In this document: positions 51,538-61,026 of the stretch, in pieces | Layout: each line of letters opens with the position of its first letter | How positions within the stretch are numbered: position 1 is the first letter of the stretch | NCBI GenBank assembly: GCA_903864275.1 | Contig: CAIPFE010000063.1 | Coordinates: forward strand, 62,001 to 126,000 | Direction of reading: 5' to 3' | Origin: an uncultured Mucilaginibacter sp. | GTDB lineage: Bacteria; Bacteroidota; Bacteroidia; Sphingobacteriales; Sphingobacteriaceae | DNA length: 64,000 nt | Notes under the pieces: model-generated | What the model was told of the DNA's origin: nothing | Database searches by the model: none | Seen by the model: only the letters and a program-made list of their open reading frames with translations | Program-made: the position numbers and the translations under genes

Positions 51538-53547
51538 ATGATGAAGAAACTTTGTTTGCTATTGATCGCCAGCGCGGGCCTTTCGGCATCGGCGCAAAAA
51601 CAGGATTACCCCATAAAACCGGTACCTTTTACAAGCGTAAAGCTAAGCGACCAGTTTTGGAGCTCAAGAATAGAAACCAACCGGACAGCCACCATCCCCG
51701 CTTCATTTGCACGCTGCGAAAGTACCGGGCGGGTAAAAAACTTTGTGATGGCTGCGGAGCATAAAGGCAAGTTTTGCACCACTTATCCTTTTGATGATAC
51801 CGATATTTATAAAACCATTGAAGGCGCGTCCTATTCATTAGCCGTTCATCCTGACCCAAAGCTTTCGGCTTATATTGATTCCCTGATCGATATTATCGGC
51901 AAAGCGCAGGAGCCCGACGGGTATTTATACACCGCCCGAAGTATTGATCCTTTGCACCCGCATTCATGGGCCGGGAATGAACGTTGGGTTAATGAGCAAA
52001 AAAGCAGTCATGAGTTATACAACTGCGGGCACATGTACGAGGCTGCCGCCGCGCACTTCATGGCAACCGGGAAACGCAATTTTTTAAATATCGCTACCAG
52101 GAACGCTGACCTTTTGGTGCGCACTTTTGGGCCCGATAAAAAACATGTAGCGCCCGGCCATGAAATTGTGGAAATGGGTTTGGTAAGGTTATACCGTATT
52201 ACCGGCAAAAAGGATTACCTGGAACTGGCAAAATTCTTTATCGATCAGCGCGGCATAAAAGAATACAACAAAAAGAGCCAGAACGTATACGAAAACGGCA
52301 CCTATTTCCAGGATAATAAACCCGTTATCGACCAGGACGAAGCCGAAGGCCACGCGGTTCGGGCAATGTACCTGTATTCGGGCATGGCGGATGTGGCTGC
52401 CTTAACCGGCGACAGCGCCTACATAAAAGCCATCGATAAGATATGGGATAACATGGTGGGCAAAAAAATGTATGTGCAGGGCAGCATTGGCGCGGTCGGA
52501 GACGGCGAGCGGTTTGGCGATAATTACGAGTTGCCAAATGCGACCGCCTACAATGAAACCTGCGCGGCTATTGGCAGCGTGTTCTGGAACCAGCGGATGT
52601 TCCTGCTGCACGGCGACTCGAAATATATTGATGTGATGGAAAAAACGCTGTATAATGGTTTAATATCCGGTGTCGGTTTGGATGGGAAATCGTTTTTTTA
52701 TACAAACGCCATGCAGGTAACCAATAGTTTCACCGGCCCTGATCTGGAAAGGGAACGCTCAGGCTGGTTTGAATGTTCATGCTGCCCGACAAACGTGGTG
52801 CGTTTGATACCGTCGATACCGGGTTATATTTACGCGCAGAACGGCAATGATGTTTATGTAAACCTTTTCATTAGCGGGACTGGTAATTTAACGGTAAACA
52901 ATAACGCTTTAAAGATAACGCAACAAAATAACTACCCCTGGGAAGGCGCTTTGGCTTTCACGATTGACCCGGCATCGGCAATGGAGATGAACCTTAAAAT
53001 ACGCATCCCCGGATGGGCGCAAGACCAGGCCATCCCATCCAATCTTTATTCGTACGAAAAATCATCGGCGCAAAAAATTGAGATAAAAGTGAACGGCAAG
53101 CCGGTTGACTACCAAATGATAAAAGGCTATGCCGTCATCAGCAAAAAATGGAAAAAAAATGATAAAGTGGAAATGACGCTGCCGATGGATGTGCAAAGGG
53201 TGGTTGCCAATACCCTTGTACCTGACGATAATGGCAAAGTGGCCTTACAGCGCGGCCCCATTATGTATTGTGCCGAGTGGAAAGATAATGATGGCAAAAC
53301 AAGCAATATAATTGTTACCAAAACGGCTACTTTTACGCCAGCTTATGAAGCATCTTTGCTAAACGGCATAATGGTTTTAAAAGCGGATGTTAAGACGGTT
53401 AATGTTGATGAAGCGGCACAAACGGTCACCACAGGAAATAAAACCATGACGGCCATACCCTACTATTCATGGGCCAACCGGGGCAAGGGCGAGATGACGG
53501 TTTGGTTTCCCGAACAGGTAAAGGATGTGGCGTTGCTGACCAAATAA
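51538..53547 (+). CDS. GH127 beta-L-arabinofuranosidase-type enzyme, exported
   Basis: 669 residues with signal peptide (about 1-19). The (alpha/alpha)6 barrel carries the GH127 zinc/nucleophile set as in HypBA1: Glu340 and Cys342 in YNETCAAIG, and Cys415-Cys416 in ECSCCPTN (Cys415 expected nucleophile). VEMGLVRLYRITGKKDYLEL and AEGHAVRAMYLYSG are other family blocks. It removes beta-L-arabinofuranose from plant glycoproteins or glycans. A GH27 gene follows 13 bp downstream, so both are one unit. Confidence 0.92.
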   Translation: MMKKLCLLLIASAGLSASAQKQDYPIKPVPFTSVKLSDQFWSSRIETNRTATIPASFARCESTGRVKNFVMAAEHKGKFCTTYPFDDTDIYKTIEGASYSLAVHPDPKLSAYIDSLIDIIGKAQEPDGYLYTARSIDPLHPHSWAGNERWVNEQKSSHELYNCGHMYEAAAAHFMATGKRNFLNIATRNADLLVRTFGPDKKHVAPGHEIVEMGLVRLYRITGKKDYLELAKFFIDQRGIKEYNKKSQNVYENGTYFQDNKPVIDQDEAEGHAVRAMYLYSGMADVAALTGDSAYIKAIDKIWDNMVGKKMYVQGSIGAVGDGERFGDNYELPNATAYNETCAAIGSVFWNQRMFLLHGDSKYIDVMEKTLYNGLISGVGLDGKSFFYTNAMQVTNSFTGPDLERERSGWFECSCCPTNVVRLIPSIPGYIYAQNGNDVYVNLFISGTGNLTVNNNALKITQQNNYPWEGALAFTIDPASAMEMNLKIRIPGWAQDQAIPSNLYSYEKSSAQKIEIKVNGKPVDYQMIKGYAVISKKWKKNDKVEMTLPMDVQRVVANTLVPDDNGKVALQRGPIMYCAEWKDNDGKTSNIIVTKTATFTPAYEASLLNGIMVLKADVKTVNVDEAAQTVTTGNKTMTAIPYYSWANRGKGEMTVWFPEQVKDVALLTK

Positions 53548-53560
53548 ACCCATTATTTAA

Positions 53561-55780
53561 ATGAGAAAAATATTTATGCTGATCTGCCTGGCGACAGTCC
53601 TTTTTTTGAAGGCTAAGGCGCAGGAAATTCCCATCGAAAAAGGATGGAAATTTACCACGGGCGATTCATCCCAATGGTCATCTCCAAGTTATGATGACAA
53701 AAGCTGGAAGCCTATCAGCATATCGCACAGCTGGGAATCACAGGGTTATCCGAACTATGATGGCTTCGGCTGGTACAGGCTGCATGTAGTGATCCCATCA
53801 TCCATAAAGGAAAAATCGTACCTGAAAGACAGTATCCGCCTTGATCTGGGGATTATTGATGATAACGACGAGGTGTATTTGAATGGAAAACTGATAGCTG
53901 AATATGGCGGCAAAGGCGGAAATATTAAAACTTCGCAATACGGCCCGCGCAGCTATGTGATTGCTGCTAATAATCCCGCCATTTTGTGGGACAAAGAGAA
54001 CGTACTCGCCATACGCATATTTGATACCGGCGGCGATGGCGGCATTTATGGCGATTACCAAAAGATCAGCATGGCCGACCTGATGGATAATGTTACAATT
54101 AATACCGAAGCCGATTTTGGCTATGATGACAATGATAACCTGGTTAAATCCATTAAACTGGCATCAAACAGTAAATACCCGTACAAAGGAAAATTAGCTT
54201 TTAAGGTTATCGATCCTGAAAATGATGCCGTGGTTTACGAAAAGTTAAACGATGCCGATTTCACTGCAGGCAAGCCATTCACATATGCTTTTAATTTAGC
54301 GAAGCTTGATAAGAAGTCGTACCGGCTCAGTTATACATTTACGGACGAGAAATCGGGCAAAGCCAAAAGTAAAACGGAGGGTACGCCGTATGTGCTTACC
54401 CCATACCCGACTGCAAAACCAAGGATAAACGGTGCCGATGTTTTTGGTGCACACCCCGGCAACCCATTTTTATACATGGTACCCGCCACCGGCAAAAAGC
54501 CATTGATTTACGAAGCAGAGGGTTTGCCGGCCGGGTTGAAACTGGATGCAAATACTGGTATCATTACCGGCGTGGTTAACCAGAAAGGCGATTACCCGGT
54601 CACCTTTACCGTCCACAACCGGCTGGGCAGCAAAACCAAAAAGTTCACCATAAAAATTGGCGACCTGATCGGGTTAACCCCGGCATTGGGCTGGAACAGC
54701 TGGAACGCCTGGGGATTAACTGTGAACGATAGTAAAGTACGCGTATCGGCCAAAACAATGACCGATAGGTTAGCGGCGCATGGCTGGAGCTATATCAATA
54801 TTGATGACGGCTGGGAAGCGCCACAACGCGTGACAAGCGGTGAAATCGTACCAAACCAAAAGTTCCCGGATATGAAGGGGCTTACAGATTATGTACATAG
54901 CCTCGGTTTGCGCATGGGGATTTATTCGTCCCCCGGCCCGCGTACATGCGGCGGTTATCTGGGAACCTGGCAGCACGAAGACCAGGATGCCAAAACCTAC
55001 GGCGATTGGGGCATTGATTATTTAAAATACGATTGGTGCTCGTACTCGGAAGTTACGGACAAAACCCCAACGCTTGCGGACTATAAAACACCTTACCAGG
55101 TAATGCGGGCATCGCTGAATAAGATCCCGCGCGATATAATGTTCAGTTTTTGCCAATACGGCATGGGCGACGTTTGGAAATGGGGTGCGGAAGTTGGTGG
55201 CAACAGCTGGCGCAGTACAGGGGATATTGAAGATACCTGGAAAAGCATGTCGACGATCGGGTTTAACCAGGTAGCTGACGGCCCTTATGCCCAGCCCGGT
55301 CATTTTAACGACCCGGATATGCTGGTAGTTGGCAAAGTTGGCTGGGGCGACAGCCAGCATAACAGCCGCCTTTCACCCGATGAGCAGTACACCCATATCA
55401 GTTTGTGGAGTCTTTTATCTGCGCCCTTGTTGATCGGATGTGATTTGGGAAAGCTCGACAGGTTTACACTTGGCCTGCTCACTAATGACGAAGTAATTGC
55501 CATTGACCAGGATGCTTTAGGGAAAGAAGCTCGGCAGGCCATAAAAACCGGCGGCTACCAGGTTTGGATAAAGGATTTGGAAGACGGCAATAAAGCGGTG
55601 GGGATATTTAATACATCTGATAAGTATCAAACTATTACCTTAAATCTCAAGGATAATGAACTGAGCGGCTATGCCAAAATACGCGACGTATGGCAGCAAA
55701 AATATTTAATCATCAGCGGCGCTAATTACACAACAAAAGTAGCGCCGCACGGTGTGGTGATGGTGAAGATGAGCAAGTAG
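53561..55780 (+). CDS. Multidomain GH27 alpha-galactosidase
   Basis: 739 residues with signal peptide (about 1-20). A galactose-binding-like jelly-roll leads (about 25-165, PIEKGWKFTTGDSSQWSSPS, GWYRLHVVIPSSI), then an Ig-like linker domain (about 290-365, GLPAGLKLDANTGIITGVVN), then the GH27 barrel from about 372 (LTPALGWNSWNAWG). Nucleophile Asp491 in YLKYDWCSYSE; acid/base Asp555 in WRSTGDIEDTW. The C-terminal beta domain ends VAPHGVVMVKMSK. Releases alpha-galactose, or possibly arabinopyranose. Partner of GH127. Confidence 0.92.
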   Translation: MRKIFMLICLATVLFLKAKAQEIPIEKGWKFTTGDSSQWSSPSYDDKSWKPISISHSWESQGYPNYDGFGWYRLHVVIPSSIKEKSYLKDSIRLDLGIIDDNDEVYLNGKLIAEYGGKGGNIKTSQYGPRSYVIAANNPAILWDKENVLAIRIFDTGGDGGIYGDYQKISMADLMDNVTINTEADFGYDDNDNLVKSIKLASNSKYPYKGKLAFKVIDPENDAVVYEKLNDADFTAGKPFTYAFNLAKLDKKSYRLSYTFTDEKSGKAKSKTEGTPYVLTPYPTAKPRINGADVFGAHPGNPFLYMVPATGKKPLIYEAEGLPAGLKLDANTGIITGVVNQKGDYPVTFTVHNRLGSKTKKFTIKIGDLIGLTPALGWNSWNAWGLTVNDSKVRVSAKTMTDRLAAHGWSYINIDDGWEAPQRVTSGEIVPNQKFPDMKGLTDYVHSLGLRMGIYSSPGPRTCGGYLGTWQHEDQDAKTYGDWGIDYLKYDWCSYSEVTDKTPTLADYKTPYQVMRASLNKIPRDIMFSFCQYGMGDVWKWGAEVGGNSWRSTGDIEDTWKSMSTIGFNQVADGPYAQPGHFNDPDMLVVGKVGWGDSQHNSRLSPDEQYTHISLWSLLSAPLLIGCDLGKLDRFTLGLLTNDEVIAIDQDALGKEARQAIKTGGYQVWIKDLEDGNKAVGIFNTSDKYQTITLNLKDNELSGYAKIRDVWQQKYLIISGANYTTKVAPHGVVMVKMSK

Positions 55781-55808
55781 GGGATAGCTAACGTATGGTG
55801 GGCGATCT

Positions 55809-55961
55809 ACTCACCCCAGCATCGCTTCGCTTGCTGACCCTCTCTTCGGCAAGCCGGAAAGAGGGTAAAGAAAATGAAGAAAAAAGCGTTTCCCCAAACC
55901 CTCTTTACCGCTTGCGGTAGAGAGGGTGATCGAGCGAAGCGTAGATCGGGTGAGTAAACTA
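55809..55961. repeat. Inverted-repeat element, ACCCTCTTT...GGGTGAGTAAAC family (copy 2)
   Basis: Arms 55809-55866 (actcaccccagcatcgcttc ... gaaagagggt) and 55898-55961 (accctctttaccgcttgcgg ... gggtgagtaaacta) are inverted copies of each other. They are the same arms as in 27607-27766, but here in outward-swapped order. It lies between the GH27 stop and the hydroxyproline operon. Confidence 0.8.
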
Positions 55962-56005
55962 TGAGAGCGATATTAGGCTAAATTGAAAACATTTAACAAA
56001 ACAGA

Positions 56006-56962
56006 ATGAATAATATGAGTATTATATGGAAAGGGGTTTTCCCGGCAGTAACCACAAAATTCAACGACGATGACGAGATGGATTTTGAAGCGTTCGACAA
56101 AAATATCGAAGCGCAAATTGAAGCCGGGGTTAAAGGCATTATCATCGGTGGGTCGTTGGGTGAGGCCAGTGTGCTGTCCGATCATGAAAAAATAGAATTA
56201 TTAAAACAAACCGTTAAAACGGTAAACAAACGGGCTTATGTTATTTTAAACATTGCGGAGCAAACTACCAAAGCCGCATTGCAATGTGCCGAAAATGCAT
56301 TAAAATATGGCGCGGATGGCTTGATGATGCTGCCGCCAATGCGTTATAAAGCGGACGATAACGAAACCGTGCAATATTTTGCAACGGCTGCAAAAAGCAC
56401 GAAGCTGCCGATCATGATCTATAATAATCCTTATGATTATAAGATAGAGGTTACCCTGGATATGTTTGAAGAACTGGCTAAATACGATAATATACAGGCC
56501 GTAAAGGAATCGACCCGCGATGTCAGTAATGTTACCCGGATGATCAACCGCTTTGGCGACAGGTTTAAAATTTTATGTGGTGTGGACACTTTGGCGCTTG
56601 AGAGTTTGTTTATGGGGGCCGATGGCTGGGTAGCAGGTTTGGTTGATGCTTTTCCACGGGAAACAGTTGCTATCTTTAACCTCGCCAAACAAGGCCGCCA
56701 CCAGGAAGCGTTGGCCATTTACCGCTGGTTTTTACCTGTGCTGGAACTGGATATTCATCCAAAACTTGTACAATATATAAAACTGGCAGAAACAGCCACA
56801 GGTTTAGGCACCGAAAATGTCCGCGCACCGCGTTTGGCCATTGAAGGCCATGAGCGCAAAAAGGTTTTAGGGATCATCCACAAAGCGATCGAAAACCGGC
56901 CGGAATTGCCTGTCGGCAGCTGGGGTGTTGAGGTTGAGGTGGATGTTAGAGGGGTGAGTTAA
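56006..56962 (+). CDS. Pyrroline-4-hydroxy-2-carboxylate deaminase (DapA/NAL family)
   Basis: 318 residues, TIM-barrel DHDPS/NAL-family. The Schiff-base lysine is Lys167 in IQAVKESTRDV; the catalytic Tyr is in LPIMIYNNPYDY; GSLGEASVLSDHEKIELLKQ replaces the GTTGE loop of true DapA. In hydroxyproline catabolism this family deaminates pyrroline-4-hydroxy-2-carboxylate to 2-oxoglutarate semialdehyde. The assignment rests on the three neighbouring genes; alone it would be only a generic DapA-family call. Alternative start at the ATG three codons in. Confidence 0.88.
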   Translation: MNNMSIIWKGVFPAVTTKFNDDDEMDFEAFDKNIEAQIEAGVKGIIIGGSLGEASVLSDHEKIELLKQTVKTVNKRAYVILNIAEQTTKAALQCAENALKYGADGLMMLPPMRYKADDNETVQYFATAAKSTKLPIMIYNNPYDYKIEVTLDMFEELAKYDNIQAVKESTRDVSNVTRMINRFGDRFKILCGVDTLALESLFMGADGWVAGLVDAFPRETVAIFNLAKQGRHQEALAIYRWFLPVLELDIHPKLVQYIKLAETATGLGTENVRAPRLAIEGHERKKVLGIIHKAIENRPELPVGSWGVEVEVDVRGVS

Positions 56963-56990
56963 AGGAATCATCACACCGTGCCTTCCCGCC

Positions 56991-57014
56991 TTTGTTGGTG
57001 TTATCACCAACAAA
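56991..57014. repeat. Hairpin TTTGTTGGTG / CACCAACAAA
   Basis: A perfect 10-bp stem with a 4-base loop (ttat), 28 bases after the deaminase stop and 45 before the dehydrogenase start. No T tract follows. It could stabilise or punctuate the operon mRNA. Confidence 0.6.
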
Positions 57015-57058
57015 CCGGAATGTCAAACGCTTAAGGGCAATTTATAATCTACAAAACT

Positions 57059-58633
57059 ATGGATACAAGAAATTTAATAGGCAACAATTATTTACCCGAA
57101 GCCGGTAAGAAGTTTAAAGCGGTCGATCCTGCTTTAGGAACAGATCTTCCCGGCGAATTTTATGCAGCAAGCATTTCCGAAGCAGATGCCGCAGTAAATC
57201 TTGCGTATAAAGCGTTTGCGGAGTATCGTCAAACAGATAAAAATAAACGGGCTGCTTTTTTACGAAGTATCGCCGATGAAATGAAAGTGCTGACTGATGC
57301 CATTATTGAACGCGCCATGGGCGAGAGCGGCCTGCCTGCACAGCGTTTGCAAGGCGAGCTGAACCGTACTACCAACCAGTTGTACATGTTTGCTGATCTG
57401 CTGGAAGAAGGCTCGTGGGTTGAGGCGATAATTGATACCGCCATCCCCGACCGCAAACCATTGCCACGGATCGATATACGCAAAATGATGGTACCTGTTG
57501 GTCCGGCAGTAGTGTTTGGCGCAAGCAATTTCCCGCTGGCTTATTCCGTTGCCGGCGGCGACACGGCTGCGGCATTGGCATCTGGCTGCCCGGTTGTGGT
57601 AAAGGCCCACCCGGCGCACCCGGGTACGAGCGCATTGGTAGCAGAAGCCATCAAAAAAGCAGCTGAACAGCACAATATGCCCGAAGGCGTTTTTTCTATT
57701 TTATACGATGACGGTTTTGCCATCGGCGAGGCATTGGTCAAGCATCCTAAAACCAAAATAGTAACCTTTACCGGTTCGCTTAGAGGCGGAATGGCCCTGA
57801 TGAAAATGGCCAGGGAGCGTGATGAGCCGATCCCGGTTTTTGCCGAGATGGGCAGCATAAACCCGGTGATATTATTACCGCAAGCTTTGGAAAACCGTGC
57901 TGAAGAACTGGCAAAAATATATGGCTCTATTACAACGAACGCCGGGCAGTTTTGTACCAAACCCGGCTTATTGATCGCTGTTAATTCCGAGGGACTGGAA
58001 AAGTTTAAAAAATCGCTTGCTGAAGGTATAGCTACTGTCAATTCGGCTACCATGCTTACATCGGGGATATGTTCAAACTATAATAAGTTATCAAAAGAAA
58101 GGCTGGCTGAGGACGCGGTTTCTGTTATAGCGCAATCGGACAAATTAGATAAAGAGAAAATAAACCAGGGGCTGGCCATCGTTACCGAAATTACCGCTTC
58201 GGCATTCCTGGCTGATGAAAAATATAAAGAGGAAGTTTTCGGGCCATATTCCATGCTGGTTGTAGCTGATGATATTGCCCAGCTTGAACAGGTGCTCAAC
58301 TCGCTGCATGGCCAGTTAACAGCTTCGGTAATGGCCGAGCCAGGGGAACTGTCGAAATATAAATCTATAACTGATAAGCTTGCGGATATGGCAGGAAGGG
58401 TAATACTCAACGGCCCGCCAACCGGGGTTGAAGTGGGTAACGCTATTAACCATGGCGGCCCGTTCCCGGCAACATCCGACAGCCGTTTTACTTCGGTGGG
58501 GACATCTTCCATCAAGCGCTTTGTGCGGCCGGTGTGCTGGCAAAACTGGAGCGAGGAATTGTTGCCGGATGAACTAAAAACGAATAACCCGTTAAAAATT
58601 TGGCGGTTGTTCAATAACGAATGGAAGAAATAG
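57059..58633 (+). CDS. 2-oxoglutarate semialdehyde (2,5-dioxovalerate) dehydrogenase
   Basis: 524 residues, ALDH superfamily. Catalytic Cys299 in NAGQFCTKPG and Glu263 in FAEMGSINP; cofactor loop FTGSLRGGMALMKMA. The family branch with FGASNFPLAYSVAGGDTAAA and TGVEVGNAINHGGPFPATSD is the KGSADH type. Oxidises 2-oxoglutarate semialdehyde to 2-oxoglutarate, the last step before the TCA cycle. The start ATG at 57059 follows the hairpin. The epimerase gene starts 3 bases after its stop. Confidence 0.9.
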   Translation: MDTRNLIGNNYLPEAGKKFKAVDPALGTDLPGEFYAASISEADAAVNLAYKAFAEYRQTDKNKRAAFLRSIADEMKVLTDAIIERAMGESGLPAQRLQGELNRTTNQLYMFADLLEEGSWVEAIIDTAIPDRKPLPRIDIRKMMVPVGPAVVFGASNFPLAYSVAGGDTAAALASGCPVVVKAHPAHPGTSALVAEAIKKAAEQHNMPEGVFSILYDDGFAIGEALVKHPKTKIVTFTGSLRGGMALMKMARERDEPIPVFAEMGSINPVILLPQALENRAEELAKIYGSITTNAGQFCTKPGLLIAVNSEGLEKFKKSLAEGIATVNSATMLTSGICSNYNKLSKERLAEDAVSVIAQSDKLDKEKINQGLAIVTEITASAFLADEKYKEEVFGPYSMLVVADDIAQLEQVLNSLHGQLTASVMAEPGELSKYKSITDKLADMAGRVILNGPPTGVEVGNAINHGGPFPATSDSRFTSVGTSSIKRFVRPVCWQNWSEELLPDELKTNNPLKIWRLFNNEWKK

Positions 58634-58636
58634 TAA

Positions 58637-59635
58637 ATGACAAAAACCTTCTTTTGTATAGATGCACATACCTGCGGTAACCCCGTAAGGCTGGTAGCCG
58701 GCGGCGGGCCAAATCTTGTGGGCAATAATATGAGCGAAAAACGCCAGCATTTTTTAAAAGAGTACGACTGGATACGCAAGGGGCTGATGTTTGAGCCGCG
58801 GGGGCACGATATGATGTCGGGCAGTATACTTTACCCGCCCCATGACCCTGCCAATGACGTAGCCGTTTTGTTTATCGAGACCAGCGGTTGTTTGCCGATG
58901 TGCGGACACGGTACCATAGGCACCATCACTATTGCCATTGAAGAGGGTTTGATCATTCCCAAAACACCGGGAATTGTAAGGATGGAAGCGCCTGCAGGGC
59001 TGGTTTTGATCGCATACAAGCAGGAAGGCGGCAAAGTTAAATCAGTAAAATTAACTAATGTTGCATCCTTTCTTGCCGCCGAAAACCTGGAAGTCGAATG
59101 CCCGGATTTAGGCGCCCTAACCGTCGATGTGAGCTACGGCGGTAATTTTTATGCCATCGTTGATCCGCAGCCAAATTTTAAAGGACTGGAAAATTATACC
59201 GCTGACCAGCTGGTATCGTGGAGCCGTGTTTTAAGGCAAAGGATAAACGACAAATACACTTTTATCCATCCCGAAAACCCAACCATTAATGGCTGCTCGC
59301 ATATCCTCTGGACAGGCAAGACCATATCGCCCGAAGCAACAGCCCGTAACGCCGTTTTTTATGGCGATAAAGCTATTGACCGTTCCCCCTGCGGAACAGG
59401 TACATCCGCCCGCATGGCGCAATGGCATGCCAAAGGCAAGTTAAAAAAGGGCGATAAGTTTGTCCACGAAAGTATTATCGGCAGTCAGTTTATCGGCAAG
59501 GTGGAGGATGAAGTAAAGGTTGCCGGTAAAACTGCCATTATACCAAGCATCGAAGGCTGGGCGAAGGTGTACGGCTATAATACTATAAAAATCGATGACG
59601 ATGACCCGTATGCGTATGGGTTCCAGGTGATATAA
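58637..59635 (+). CDS. 4-hydroxyproline 2-epimerase (proline racemase family)
   Basis: 332 residues. Two catalytic cysteines: Cys89 in GCLPMCGHGTIG and Cys252 in RSPCGTGTSA. Both being Cys identifies an epimerase/racemase rather than the trans-3-hydroxyproline dehydratase (which has Thr at the second site). It epimerises trans-4-hydroxy-L-proline to cis-4-hydroxy-D-proline, first step of the pathway. Other family blocks are FEPRGHDMMSGSILYPPHDP and SYGGNFYAIVD. The stop is directly followed by a CCCCTAAAGGGG-type repeat. Confidence 0.92.
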   Translation: MTKTFFCIDAHTCGNPVRLVAGGGPNLVGNNMSEKRQHFLKEYDWIRKGLMFEPRGHDMMSGSILYPPHDPANDVAVLFIETSGCLPMCGHGTIGTITIAIEEGLIIPKTPGIVRMEAPAGLVLIAYKQEGGKVKSVKLTNVASFLAAENLEVECPDLGALTVDVSYGGNFYAIVDPQPNFKGLENYTADQLVSWSRVLRQRINDKYTFIHPENPTINGCSHILWTGKTISPEATARNAVFYGDKAIDRSPCGTGTSARMAQWHAKGKLKKGDKFVHESIIGSQFIGKVEDEVKVAGKTAIIPSIEGWAKVYGYNTIKIDDDDPYAYGFQVI

Positions 59636-59636
59636 G

Positions 59637-59737
59637 CCCCACCCAACCCTCCCCTAAAGGGAGAGGGCTTTAAAAAGGATAAAGTTAGGTATTAACAATA
59701 ATTAAAAGTCTCCCCTTTAGGGGAGATTTAGAGGGGC
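59637..59737. repeat. Inverted repeat, CCCCTAAAGGGG family, filling the gap inside the hydroxyproline operon
   Basis: ccccacccaaccctccccta (59637-59656) and the arm ccctttaggggagatttaga (59713-59732) are inverted copies; each arm also has a short self-palindrome. It starts one base after the epimerase TAA and ends 2 bases before the ATG at 59740. The terminal gagggg is the only purine-rich stretch that could serve as ribosome-binding site of the next gene. Same core as 37938-38204. Confidence 0.8.
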
Positions 59738-59739
59738 AC

Positions 59740-60987
59740 ATGAGCAAAGCAATAATCATAGGCGGTGGTGTAATAGGTTTGTTTTCTGCCTATTACCTGC
59801 ATAAATCAGGCTGGGAAGTTGATGTTTTAGAACAGGGCGACCTGTCTGATAATTGCTCATTTGGCAATGCCGGGATGATCACGCCAAGCCATTTTGTGCC
59901 ATTGGCCTCGCCGGGAATTGTGGAGCAAGGTATCCGGTGGATGTTTAATAGTAAAAGTCCGTTTTATGTAAAGCCTTCACTCAATCCTGATCTGATCAGG
60001 TGGGGCTTAAAATTTGTAAGAAGCGCGACAAAAAAACATGCGGAATATTCGGCTGGCGGATTGAGGGATATTTCACTGTTAAGTAAGGATTTATACCACG
60101 AGTTTGAAAAAGATGCCGGATTTGATTTTGGTTTGACGGATAACGGCATCCTGATGCTTTTTAAATCGCCGAAGGTTGAAGAAGAGGAGTTGCATCTGAT
60201 TGAAAAAGCGGTAAACCTGGGCCTGGATGCCCAATATCTTACCCGGGATGAATGCCAAAAACTACAGCCTGATATTGAACTTGATATTTTGGGTGCAGTT
60301 CATTACCGTTGCGATGCACACATGTACCCCAACAGGTTAATGAAAGGCCTTGTAAAATATCTTGAAGCCGAAGGGGTAAATATCCATCGCAATACTGAGG
60401 TTGTCAGGATAAATCATGATGCAAATAAAATAACCTCGGTAAGCACTAAAGATAAAGAATTCACGGGCGACGCCTATCTTATTTCAGGCGGCTCATGGTC
60501 GCCGGGGATCGCTAAGCTTGTGGGTTTAAATTTGCCCTTAATGCCGGGCAAGGGTTATTCGTTTATGACACATAACCCGGTTAAGAAAATGACGATACCG
60601 TTTATTCTCTGCGAGGCAAGAGTAGCCGTAACCCCCATGAACGGCAGCATCCGTTTTGGCGGCACCATGGAGATCGGTAAAATAAACAAGCAGATCAATA
60701 TCAACCGTGTAAAAGGTATTGTTGAATCCGTGCCAAAATATCTACCTGATTTTAAACTCGCGGTGCCCGAAGAAAAAGATATTTGGTTTGGTTTCCGGCC
60801 TTGCTCACCCGATGGGTTGCCTTATATTGGTATGTCGGGCAAATATAAAAACCTGGCGATTGCGACAGGGCATGCAATGATCGGCTTGGCATTGGGGCCA
60901 GCCACAGGCAAATTGATCGCCGAAGCATTTAACGGGGAGAAAGCGAGTATGGATATTGGGTTATTTTCACCGGCGCGTTTTCAGTAG
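59740..60987 (+). CDS. D-hydroxyproline dehydrogenase (FAD-dependent D-amino acid dehydrogenase)
   Basis: 415 residues, DAO superfamily. FAD motif IIGGGVIGLFSAYYLHKSGW at the very N-terminus and the matching C-terminal FGFRPCSPDGLPYIGMSG and ATGHAMIGLALGPATGKLI. It oxidises cis-4-hydroxy-D-proline to pyrroline-4-hydroxy-2-carboxylate, the second step. It differs from DadA by its short substrate lid. The DNA upstream of the ATG is a repeat arm. Confidence 0.88.
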   Translation: MSKAIIIGGGVIGLFSAYYLHKSGWEVDVLEQGDLSDNCSFGNAGMITPSHFVPLASPGIVEQGIRWMFNSKSPFYVKPSLNPDLIRWGLKFVRSATKKHAEYSAGGLRDISLLSKDLYHEFEKDAGFDFGLTDNGILMLFKSPKVEEEELHLIEKAVNLGLDAQYLTRDECQKLQPDIELDILGAVHYRCDAHMYPNRLMKGLVKYLEAEGVNIHRNTEVVRINHDANKITSVSTKDKEFTGDAYLISGGSWSPGIAKLVGLNLPLMPGKGYSFMTHNPVKKMTIPFILCEARVAVTPMNGSIRFGGTMEIGKINKQININRVKGIVESVPKYLPDFKLAVPEEKDIWFGFRPCSPDGLPYIGMSGKYKNLAIATGHAMIGLALGPATGKLIAEAFNGEKASMDIGLFSPARFQ

Positions 60988-61026
60988 GTTGGATTCTCAG
61001 TTCTAAGTTTCTACCGGTAATTTTGG

